From contig CADCXA010000041.1 of assembly GCA_902806565.1 (NCBI GenBank), positions 806,001 to 870,000 on the forward strand: 64,000 bases of DNA, written 5' to 3'. Made by a program: the position numbers and the translations under genes. Below, one piece after another: positions 33,855 through 42,971 of this stretch (positions within the stretch are counted from its first letter, which is position 1; each line of letters starts with the position of its first letter). This DNA is from Hypoxylon rubiginosum. Its lineage: Eukaryota > Ascomycota > Sordariomycetes > Xylariales > Hypoxylaceae. Below the pieces are notes generated by a model. That model did no database searches. It had not been told where the DNA came from and was given only the letters and a program-made list of their open reading frames with translations.

Positions 33855-36273
33855 TTACTCCATTGGGACAGCATGGACGTTGGATCGTGCCACGAACGCA
33901 TCTAGGTCCTTTAGACCCTCTTCGAGAATGGCCAACTTCTTCGTTGCTTCGTCCCGTTCTTTGACGGTATTGTCGTCCTCAGATCCTAGTTGCTCGACAT
34001 CTCTTTCAGAGAAGTCCCAGACTACGTCGCTGCAGAATCTGTTTCATATGGCGGTTAGTTACGACACACAAAGCTTGAAATTTGCGGTTCGAGCTGGGGA
34101 TAGTACTCACACTTCTGGTAATCGCTGGATCAGACATGTCTCGATAGCGTTGACGCTGACATCGTCGATGAACTTCTTGAGTGCCACCTGTGAAGAGTTA
34201 ACATCAAATTACACGTGTTCAGCAATACCAAGAATTTGAAAATTCTTATGGATCGGATACCTGGTAGTATGCCGTGGCCACATCAGCTGCTAGCGATGCA
34301 GAGTACTCTTCAACATTAGGCCGAGTCTCTACTTTCAATGTGGAAAGGATATGTTTTATATCTATGTCATCCTCGGAATCCGGTGCGTCCTCTGAGGTGT
34401 AGCCGCAGGCTTCCCGAGACAGCTCGTCAAATCGCCGGTCATGACGCTTGGTCTGAATGTCTTGAACAGTATCGGTGAGATAGTCATTGTATGTGATCGG
34501 ATGGATTGATATATGAGGCTCTAGAAGCTCATCAACTTTGTTCTTCAGGTCCTGCCGGAGCCGATACAAAGCTGGCTGGATGTGTCCTTTCATGAGGCGA
34601 GAGCTGGTGTTCTGATCACATATCTCGGAAACGATTTTATGGAAGTTGTTAGCAGCAGCCTGGTGAATCTGCTCGACCAGATTCTGCGTGATCGATTCCC
34701 AACCTTGCTTGCACTGACGACTGAATAAATCAGAAACGACCAAAGGATTGAAGGTTCCTGGGAGTTCACGGCCTCGGCACTCGACCATGAGGACTTTTAC
34801 GTCTTCTAGATAATCCGCCCTCATGATATACCGGCTAGATGACGTTCTGATCGGTATTAGGTCATCCTCTACAATCTCTAGAGCATGGCCGTCAACAATC
34901 ATGTCATTAGCATAGGCGCTAAGAATCCTTTGCACATTGGCACGTAGTCGTCTATCGAACGCATCATCCTGGTCTGGGAAAGACTCGAAGAAGTGGTCGG
35001 CATAAACTCCGTCAATAGCTGCTCTGACTAGCTTCGAAAGGCGGCTACTGATCCGCTGGAGATATGTGTGTTTCTCTCTCGTGGTGTTACGTGCCCTCCC
35101 AAGCTGTGCTAATTTCAGCTTGCAGTCCCTGATGCCGGATTGCACCTCGGTCTTGACTCCTGGTAGGCCAGTCTGAATTTGCTTCCATAAGATCTTGCGT
35201 AGGCGATCTCTTAGTGATTCAACGCCGAGTTGTGACGGATCAAGGGCGCTCCAGGCTGAGTTGGCAAAGAATTCCGCTTCTCTCTCGTCTCGCTCCTCAA
35301 TGGTGTCATCAGCCGTGACGTGGCTCCTGTTACGAAGGACGTGCCACCCGAGGCTCAGCTTCACATTCCAATTCTGTGCGAGTTCTACGAAGTAGCCCTC
35401 GCTATCCGAACCCTCATCAATCTTATCCGGCTTTGTGATGAGACCAAGCGTTCTCAAACCGGAAGGATCGATATTCCGAGCGAATTTTGTCACTGGCTGA
35501 TTGGCAAATGGGTTGTCAGCTGCGACAACAGCAAGAATGATGCTGCGGCGCTGGCGCATATATGACACCACGAGCTCTTGGACGAGTGCGGCGTCGTCGT
35601 CCGACTGGTTCTTGTCAGAGGCACCGAACAGGCCTGGCAAATCAACCAATGTCAGGTTGGGTGCAGACGGGGACGTGCTTTCGATGCGTAGCACATCCGT
35701 GCTGAACATCTTTGCACCCTCGGAGCCAGTGAGGCCCATGGCTTCCTTCGCAGCCTCGACGATCCTATGAAATTCATCCTGGTTCTTCGAATTTCCAGCA
35801 AAGGCTGACAAGTTGGCTCGCTCCTCGCTGCTTCTGTTGGCACCTGGCTGAATATGAACTTTGATCTCGGGCTTGTCACCTCGGCGGAGGATCAATTCGG
35901 TGGCAAAGCGGGTACATAGACCTTCCGCAGTTGGGAAGGCAATGCCGGAGATGGATTCAAGCGTTGAGCTCTTGCCCGACGACTGGCTGCCGCACACGAT
36001 TATCTGAGGTAGATCAACATAGTGACTGACGCCGTGAGACCTAAGCGAATCAACGATGTCGAGGAGGTCTCGATGATTAGTAGAATGTATGAAGCTAGAC
36101 GTCTTCTGAGAGATGTCTTCCGCGAGAACCATCGTCATCTTGGCGTGCTGGATGGTTTCCTTTCGCGTCATAGAGCTACAACTAATGGAGGGAGGATGAT
36201 GAGCGAAGTACTCTAGTTTTAATGCGGCGAGATTGCCTAGGCGAGCAATGTGCAGCAACTGCTTTTTGGACAA
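33855..36273 (-). CDS. Mx-like dynamin-family GTPase
   Basis: Three exons, 34261-36273, 34111-34187 and 33855-34038, giving up to 757 aa. ATG 36171 (residue 35) is an alternative start that fits the family better. The GTPase domain has G1 GSQSSGKSS (about 92-100), the G2 Thr in CTRFATE, G3 DLPG (about 218) and G4 TKPD (about 288). The middle/stalk region follows (GLPGVKTEVQ onward), and a GED-like tail (KKFIDDVSVNAIETCLIQRLPEVF) is encoded in the last two exons, closing with a short coiled region. No PH or Pro-rich domain is present, which is the layout of Mx/interferon-induced-like dynamins that are widespread and poorly understood in fungi. Introns are 73 and 72 nt. Its role is unknown. Confidence 0.92.
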
Positions 36274-36883
36274 CTTCAGGCAGAGTGTGGGGAGATAAAG
36301 GTCTGCCTAGTAGAATGGCTGGTGTGCTGTAAAGGGCAGAAATAACGAAAAGGCCTCAGGTGAGCACTTCCTTGAATAGAAATTTGAAGAATCTTTGCTG
36401 CCTTCATAGATACCTATTTATTTACTTATCTTGACTTAGAAGCTTCGTTACCAGGGCAGCCAGGGTTACAAGGATTTACCCAGGTAGGTACAGGTATACC
36501 TTGATACCCACTTACCTTAGGTACATGTTCAATACCAGGTAGGCAGCTGGTAGTCGCCAGTCCTGAAGGTGATGTAGTACAATGCAAGAGATTCCTATTT
36601 GTCGATTCTAAAAGGTCGCACATTCTTTTCGAGATAGATTCACATTAGCTGGAAGGCAGGTAGTCAAAGAGAGATAAAGGGAGCAGGTGCCTAGAATAGA
36701 ATAGGATGTTGCGCGGCTCAAACGCGATAGACGCGTCGTCCGCTAAAAGACGGACGGCTGGGAGCCCGCCGCAGGGGAGCTACAGCTGCTGCTCTTCCCC
36801 AATGCTTCAAGCTCTCGGGTTCTACAGCGCTGAAGTCCCGCTCAAATAGTCGCTCTGTTAAACCCCGAGCTCATAATTATCTT
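36274..36883. other. Intergenic, upstream of dynamin-like gene
   Basis: Promoter side of the dynamin-like gene, with clustered GGTAGGTA/GGTATACC words near 36480-36545. Nothing else identified. Confidence 0.35.
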
Positions 36884-37640
36884 AGGTTCGATGAACTCGT
36901 AAACTCCTGCGATCTCGCCAAAACGACCATACCCCCCATTGGTGTGACAGATTCTAGCCCGAACCCGGCATGCGATATCGAGGCCTCGCATCACGTCTCA
37001 TGAGAAGACGGCAGCGCACAGGCTAAAGTCGGTGCCGTTGGCGAGTGCGACGGCTTCTTCATCGGCATCGAATAGGAATAGGCAAATGAGAGGCCCAAGA
37101 TTCGCATCGTCAAGAATTATCATGGGAGCCTTGCCTCCTAATTCGAGAACACACCGTTTTAGGCTTGTCGCAGCCTAACCTGCGATTATCCTATCAACAA
37201 GATCGCTCTTGGTGAAGTTGACATGACGCACTGCGAGGTGTTCTACGGCGTACTCGGTGACGGCCGGTGTCTGATCTGGCGACACGGGCAATAAGTTTAG
37301 GCAACCCGGTGACAATCCCGCGGCACGAAGAGCGCGGACCACCAGATGCTGACTCCTTGGAGAGAACTCCGATGGCTTGAGGATGATAGTATTGCCGAGC
37401 GGAGTGGCGATGGCTCGCGCGGTGAGGCTTACCTTGTCGAGAGTCAGCTTAACCTCAAAACAAGAGACGGGGTTCGCTCACTGGAGCGTTCCAGGGGCTG
37501 ATCGCGAACACAACTCCAAGGGGCTCCCTCTCGAGATTAAGACAGTCGTTCCGGGTCGGCCAGCCAGCACAGTCTTGCTCTTTATGTGTGTCATCAAGCC
37601 TGCCGTTTCGCGAAGAATTCAAACGGTCGCCAGAATATTC
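36884..37640 (-). pseudogene. Aldehyde dehydrogenase pseudogene (vanillin/salicylaldehyde type)
   Basis: On the minus strand, ALDH-family blocks can be read in order with breaks. First is EREPLGVVFAISPWNAPV (about 37475-37530), then TARAIATPLGNTIILKPSEFSP (about 37360-37430), RVNFTKSDLVDRIIAG (about 37180), LELGGKAPMIILDDANL (about 37110), DEEAVALANGTDFSLCAAVFS (about 37020) and YGRFGEIAGVYEFIEPK at the end. Stops interrupt the reading at TAG near 37177 and TGA near 37000. A frameshift lies near 37450. The segment that should contain the catalytic Cys, between the LDDANL and DEEAV blocks, is missing, as is the stretch before YGRFG. The gene is therefore dead, not merely mis-spliced. The best family fit is fungal salicylaldehyde/vanillin dehydrogenase. 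Confidence 0.88.
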
Positions 37641-38264
37641 ACTCTGATTTAGCTAATCTTGATACTGATAGCACTGTTGGGACATTAGCCCTTGCCATCC
37701 GGATAGGACCACAGGCCTATTGGTAACCCTTGGAGCCTAGACGGGAGTCACAGGATTCCCCATAGCATGGATAGGGGCTACGGGCTTGCGGGTAAAGGGA
37801 AAGAGATAACTTAGGAACTAGGCCCCTTGGTCGTGCACCCCTTTGTTCTGGCTTCCAGTATATTCACAGCGCTTGGCAGCCCTCTAGGTTCATAGCCCTT
37901 TGTGCAATAACATAGTTGTATTCCGTATCGCATGGTTGGCTTCGTGACAAGCACTTCGATGGTAGTGTCAGAAAAGGATCTGATACCTTCAAGGCTCTCT
38001 TGGCTCTCTACCTCGGGGCCGATATGGTATGAATAGGTAGGCCAGTACTGTGGGGCTGAGTATATGATGATGAGTACGGGGTGGCGAATGCGCCGAACGT
38101 GCTAGAAGAAGAGTTTCGAGAGTCTACGACCTTGTCGGGCTCTGCCACATTGAAAGACCTAGGGCCCCATCTCCTAGTTGAAGCAGGATACAGATCGGGC
38201 TTTATTTGTATCGTCTCTATTTTGCACTAACACTTGTAATGCCATTACCGGACGTGGCAGTTTC
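37641..38264. other. Intergenic between ALDH relic and hydrolase
   Basis: No gene recognised. It may contain the decayed N-terminal part of the ALDH relic, but I cannot read it with confidence. Confidence 0.3.
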
Positions 38265-39137
38265 TCATCCAAGAAACTGAGTTACGGTAGCAATGAAGTC
38301 ATCGAACCCATCGATATAGCATACGTGCCCGGCGTTCTTGATAATGTGAAAGTCCACCGTAGCGCTAGCATTCTTCTTCTTCAATCCTCGCTCGACACCT
38401 TCTCGTAGCTCCTGCATAGCCTCGGGCAAGTTTGCATCTTTCTCGCCGACGATAAACAAGGCCTCGTCAACGCCAAAGCCCGCTTCTTCCGTCTTCTGTC
38501 GGAGATCGAACGTACTACTCCGAAGAGCGGCGCAGCACGTCTCAAAGCCGTCGATAGTCGTGGTCAACATGAGCTGACGTAGGCGGCTTGTCTCGTCCGG
38601 GTGAGCATCTATCCATACACGCCCAAGCCAACGCTCGAGTGTGCCATCAATGATTCCGTCCATCTTGCCTATTTCGCGAGCTGCAGCAACCCTCGGGCCG
38701 AATATATCGTCAATTCCGGCATTGACAGGAGAGCACGAAATCGTGTCGCACACGATTAGTCTCTGAACTACACGAGGATAGTTGGCTGCGAAGACGATGC
38801 CGGTTGCTGCACCCATACTGACGCCGATCCAAGCGTGCAATCGGTCAATGGAAAGATGACTGAGAAGAGCACGAACGTCCTCAGCCAGACTGTCGAATGT
38901 AGTCGAAGAGAGATCTGCTGGGGTCGTAGATGCTCCATGGCCCGGAGGATCATATCGCAAGACGCTTAAGCCTCTGGTGGTGAGCTTGGAGACAACAAGG
39001 TGCCACGTGGAAAAAGGCGTGCATAGTGAATTTGATAGGAGGACGACAGGTGCATTAGGATTGGACGGGGCCGGCGTCAGAGCATACGAGAGTGTGCGCG
39101 AAGACGGCAAAGATAGTGACGAAGCTGCAGCTGACAT
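38265..39137 (-). CDS. Alpha/beta hydrolase, 3-oxoadipate enol-lactonase-like
   Basis: A single intact ORF of 290 aa. The alpha/beta-hydrolase fold is complete: VVLLSNSLCTPFSTWHLVV with the oxyanion-hole region (about 30-48), LRYDPPGHGAST (about 60-71), nucleophile elbow IGVSMGAATG (Ser at about 107), acid in VGEKDANLP (Asp at about 229) and catalytic His in KNAGHVCYID (about 269). PPGHG and the GVSMGG-like elbow resemble 3-oxoadipate enol-lactonases (PcaD type). It is the only unbroken enzyme in a run of decayed aromatic-catabolism genes, which supports that reading. A general esterase role cannot be excluded. Confidence 0.85.
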   Translation of the reverse strand: MSAAASSLSLPSSRTLSYALTPAPSNPNAPVVLLSNSLCTPFSTWHLVVSKLTTRGLSVLRYDPPGHGASTTPADLSSTTFDSLAEDVRALLSHLSIDRLHAWIGVSMGAATGIVFAANYPRVVQRLIVCDTISCSPVNAGIDDIFGPRVAAAREIGKMDGIIDGTLERWLGRVWIDAHPDETSRLRQLMLTTTIDGFETCCAALRSSTFDLRQKTEEAGFGVDEALFIVGEKDANLPEAMQELREGVERGLKKKNASATVDFHIIKNAGHVCYIDGFDDFIATVTQFLG

Positions 39138-39324
39138 GTTTCCGGAGGCTCTTTAAGCTACCTAGGTAGAGAAAGGTAGAAAAGCGATATGTATGTCGTT
39201 GACTCTGGAGGCTACTCTTGGGGTAGGTAAATTCATTAAATCCAGGAGTTTAGATTAACTCCGCACGGCTAGTCGACAGCTCTTCGGGCTTATTAGGGAC
39301 CTACGTAGTACAGTACAGCTACCG

Positions 39325-39850
39325 TAGCGGCAAAATGTGTTTTTTGAAAACGATTCTGACAGAGAAAACGTTTATTTTTATAACAATTATTTAGTAGAGA
39401 AAAAACGTTTTTCTAGGGAAAACGATTTCTTATAAAATAATAAAAATTAAAAAATGAAATATCTTATATAATTTTATATTTTTTATTTGTATTAAATTTT
39501 TATTTTCTTAATAGAATTTTTTCTTTTTTTTATATCCTATGTAATTTAAACGTAAAACTTTTATATATATTTTATATTATAAATTATTATATTTTACTAT
39601 TAAACTATATAAGGTTATATTACGTACACGTACCTAGAATATTATTAAGCTTTATATATTAATAAAGCCTTTTAATTAATTAAAAAATTTCCATTTCTAA
39701 AGTAAAAAACAATTTTTTTATATATAACGATAATTTAAGAAAAAACGTTTTTTGTAAGTGAATAATTATAGCTACAAATAATTATTTCTAGCTGCAAATA
39801 ATTGTTTTTAGCTGCGAATAACCGTTTCTCAAAACCATATTTTGCCGCTA
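39325..39850. mobile_element. TA-flanked MITE with terminal inverted repeats
   Basis: A 526-bp AT-rich, non-coding element. The left end reads TAGCGGCAAAATGTG and the right end, reverse-complemented, reads TAGCGGCAAAATATG. The first 12 bases are identical, and similarity continues imperfectly for about 35 bp (both ends then run into GTTTT...AAACG). The TA at each edge fits a Tc1/mariner-type TA target duplication. Near the right end are three 20-bp tandem units beginning GCTRCAAATAATT (39771-39830), and AAAACG/CGTTTT words recur inside. No transposase is encoded, so it would be a non-autonomous element, probably AT-shifted by RIP. Confidence 0.82.
39771..39830. repeat. Three 20-bp subterminal tandem units of the MITE
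   Basis: Units start at 39771, 39791 and 39811. They share GCTGCAAATAATTNTTTNTA with two to five changes each. They may be transposase-binding repeats of the parent transposon. Confidence 0.8.
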
Positions 39851-39894
39851 AGGTACCTCTAGCCTGGGGACTCCACTGGACTTGATTCCTAGCG

Positions 39895-39954
39895 GGGCGA
39901 CACAGGGGGCGACACAGGGGGCGACACAGGGGGCGACACAGGGGGCGACACAGG
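39895..39954. repeat. 12-bp minisatellite, five perfect copies
   Basis: GGGCGACACAGG is repeated five times without a mismatch, 45 bp from the right end of the MITE. Perfect identity means it is young or still changing by slippage, in contrast with the decayed DNA around it. Confidence 0.95.
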
Positions 39955-41329
39955 CTGCACAGGGCATCTACCTAAACGCTAGACTTTCAACAGTATAGCA
40001 CTTGAATCCCAGAGAACAACCTAACCTGTGCTCTTAACGGCCATAACGGAGCTGTACAAAAGGACTGCATCGTTCCTACTGTAGTCTAGGAATAAGCGAT
40101 CCGATATCTCCCAAGCTCAAGGGATTTTTCATCCGCTAACCATGAGAACTGTTGGCGGTAGCTCAGTCCTACAGAGCCGCGAAAGCTAAGCGACGCGTAC
40201 GTCGCGTGCCCGAGGATTAACGGAAGCGTGGTATTCAAAGCTGCGATCTCTACGGAATATTGGAAGGTATGGAAAATAGTGCCAAAGTTGATTACGAATC
40301 AATTGATAAATGTGTTAGAAACGAGGGCTGTAGATGTATTCCGGCAGCCGGCGAGACTCATCGCTGCGCCGTATGTCTAGCTCAGGACCCGCTTCTATGT
40401 AAATATTGAAGACCTCAGTGACCGGTATGCCTGGCTGTCTGGTCGTTTGCTGGGAAACTGAGGCATGAAGTTGGATTCACCATTTGGCCCTTATCCATAC
40501 CCATAATTCGTATCCACTTACCTTACCTACCTACCTTTCTTCGCTAAGGGTTGCATAGCTTCCGTTGTCTGGAAGTTATCGTTAAATAGGCCTTTCTAGA
40601 TGAGGCCATAGATTCGGTTGTGAACCTTAGACAGCTGGGCCAATCTCGAGGCTACGAAAATGCCGTACGCCAGACTCATCTCAGAATGTGGAAGTATCAG
40701 GAAAGACAGGCGACGCTTTACGAATAGCGCAACCATCAGACCCCCCTAACGAGGAAGCACTGCATCGGGCCTTCTGGCGACCTTCAGTTCCTCGGCTAGC
40801 TCCGCTCGCATGTATCTACATGATCCTCGCGTTCGGAACATGAGCGATCCCACCATCTGCGGAACAGCTTCGATCACAATGCGCTTAGAAGACACCGCGT
40901 ATCGTCTGCTAGGTCTCTGCTGCCACATCTCATTAGCAAATGTACACTCTGTTTGCAGTCAAGGAGTATGACAGATGCGGAGAGTGTTGATGGACCGCTG
41001 TGGAAAGACTTGCTCTTGTGTGGTTAGCGTCTAGATGTACACTTACATTCTATATCGTAGTGGTCGGTAACGGAGGTGGAAGCGATGCTATGCTAGTATC
41101 TTTCACCTTGAGGCTGTATCGAATTCTCGGTACGAGTAGGGCAAGTCAGGATACGGAAAGTAGCGCTGAGGTGGTCGTTGAGTAAAGGCCCTTGAACCCC
41201 GAAGCGACTCTCCTAGATCTTGAACAATGGAGAGCGGATTCTTCAAAGCAGCAGTGGTTGAACATACCACCTATTAAAATTGGCGATCTCCTCTTCGACG
41301 ACGTGGCGCCAAAGCGCCAGACTTTAATA
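39955..41329. other. Intergenic / decayed DNA
   Basis: No complete gene. One stretch on the plus strand at about 40592-40728 has protein-like composition (46 codons without a stop), but I cannot place it in a family. It could be a remnant of a regulator gene. The rest is unreadable. Confidence 0.35.
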
Positions 41330-41606
41330 ATCTCAAGCCCCTATTATAGCCTGACATCTTTAGATCGTGCTCTATGTTCCACGGCCTCGCATTCCCAATG
41401 TTGATCAGATCGAAGAAAGTTGACATGTAAAGGAATTGGAGTAGGAGGATAATCCGCCAGTCGACCTTCCGCGAAACCCTTTTGGCTTTGATGGGGTTAG
41501 TGGCATGCCTTTCGGTAGGTGTCTCTATGTGAGTTGGATTTTGCTTCTCGAGTTCTAAGCTAGATAGATACGTTTGGAGGAGTCTCATCTCTGATATTAT
41601 AGGCAA
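41330..41606 (-). pseudogene. Fragment of an MFS transporter gene (Dal5/anion:cation symporter type)
   Basis: An ORF covers only the first 80 or so residues of a typical fungal anion:cation symporter. It has a polar N-terminus, then RKVDWRIILLLQFLYMSTFFDLINIGNAR (first membrane segment with the D-x-x-NIGNAR motif) and EHDLKMSGYN. Right after that, homology stops and the frame runs into unrelated sequence. The other eleven membrane segments are absent. This is a truncated relic. Confidence 0.75.
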
Positions 41607-41989
41607 GTCCCACGCCGAATTCGAGGCTGCCAGATTTCCCTACTGACGCGCCGCGAACTAGTAGATCCAGCCCCAGGCCGAGACTCAAGACTATCTAGGG
41701 CATGCGGGGAAGATCCGGGTTCGGTCTAAGTTATTAGACTACGGAGTCGTGTCTCCGAGCCGTCATGCTCCAAATCCACGTGGAGCTGCGGAGTAGCGTG
41801 TGTGGGGACGTAGTTGTCTGTACTAGCTAGAGGAAGGCTGTACGCCCGGATCATGACAGCGTCGTAGTGTACGTCGGGCCCGAATGATTGATGCGGCTCC
41901 GGAATTTGCTGAGGTGAGCGCGTACGGCTGTTCGTGTACCTAGACGAGAACGAGGCCGGAATGTGGTCAGAACTAACATATCGAAACAG

Positions 41990-42640
41990 GCCGGTGCAGG
42001 TATTAGAGTACCTCCCAACTCAAGCCGCCTTCTGCTTCGCTGGGGAATCGACCTGGAGAAGATGAAGAAATCGGTGTCAAAGCGTTACCACTTTGTCCGT
42101 TGGTGGGACGGTTCTACCATGGTAAGGTTGCCCGTTTGACAACATCGTCCAGAAGTACGGGGCTCTTACTACCTGGTTCACCGCGCAGACCTCCACGAGG
42201 CACTCCCAACAGCTGCTCGGAACGCCGGTGTCGAGGTGTTGACCCAGAAGCGAGTTGTTTCGTACGACCTGGTGGTCTGTGCCGATGGTATCAAGTCAAT
42301 CGCGCGGCTGCCACCCGACGCTCTCCTACCTCGCCCAGGGCACAGCGCAGATGTTGCTGCGCTACGGCAGTACTTGGCCCTGGGCACGGGCACCAAGAGC
42401 GCGCTAGAACAGTACGAGTTACCTCGCAAGCCCTAAGCAACTCCTGTGCAGGCCAAGACGCGTGAATACCAGCACATCTTGCATATTGACGACGGCGAGA
42501 AGTATAAGGTGCGGGACTAGAAGCTCTAGATTAATGGCGACGAGAACCCGGTGTTCTGGGATGCGATGAGCGGCGAAAGTGGTTGTTTAGTCACGACGCC
42601 GAGGTTCGAGCAGCAACTGGCAGCTGTCAGCATCTGGCAG
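41990..42640 (+). pseudogene. Salicylate-hydroxylase-type FAD monooxygenase pseudogene
   Basis: Pieces of a class A flavoprotein monooxygenase are readable in sequence but in different frames: GAGIRVPPNSSRLLLRWGIDLEKM (about 41996-42068), YYLVHRADLHEAL...AARNAGVEVLTQKRVVSYD (about 42165-42270), DLVVCADGIKSIAR (about 42270-42310; the DG motif), and HILHIDDGEKY...NGDENPVFWDAMSGESG (about 42475-42585). The N-terminal GxGxxG region is missing, and at least two frameshifts plus stops (for example TAG near 42520) break it. The layout matches fungal salicylate hydroxylase-like enzymes that convert salicylate to catechol. Confidence 0.85.
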
Positions 42641-42971
42641 AGGCGTAGCTGCTCACTAAGCGGTTGCTACGAAAGGTACGAAGGTACGGAGGGGCACTCC
42701 CACACTTTTACAACAAGCATCATACAAAACCAATTGCTCTTTCTGTATTAACCTGATGGCTCTGCCGTGGTGAGTATTGGATTTGGGATGAGCGTGCCAT
42801 CAATGATGTGGAAGCACGGCTTAAATTAGGTACCTGGGTACTTTGACTGTTTCAATTAATTGAATTGGTTGGTCCGTGCAGTTCATGTCCACCTCTCTCC
42901 CAAACCCATTCGTCGATCTCTCTCCTGCTAATACCATCGTCAACTTAGCAGGTGCCTTGTAATTCTTAGGC
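42641..42971. other. Short promoter region of exonuclease gene
   Basis: Pyrimidine-rich leader (CCACCTCTCTCCC...TCTCTCTCC) at about 42890-42930, upstream of the exonuclease start. Nothing else seen. Confidence 0.4.

Noticed and set aside
40592..40728. Stop-free protein-like stretch on the plus strand
   Set aside because: Too short and not recognised; kept only as a comment in the intergenic entry.
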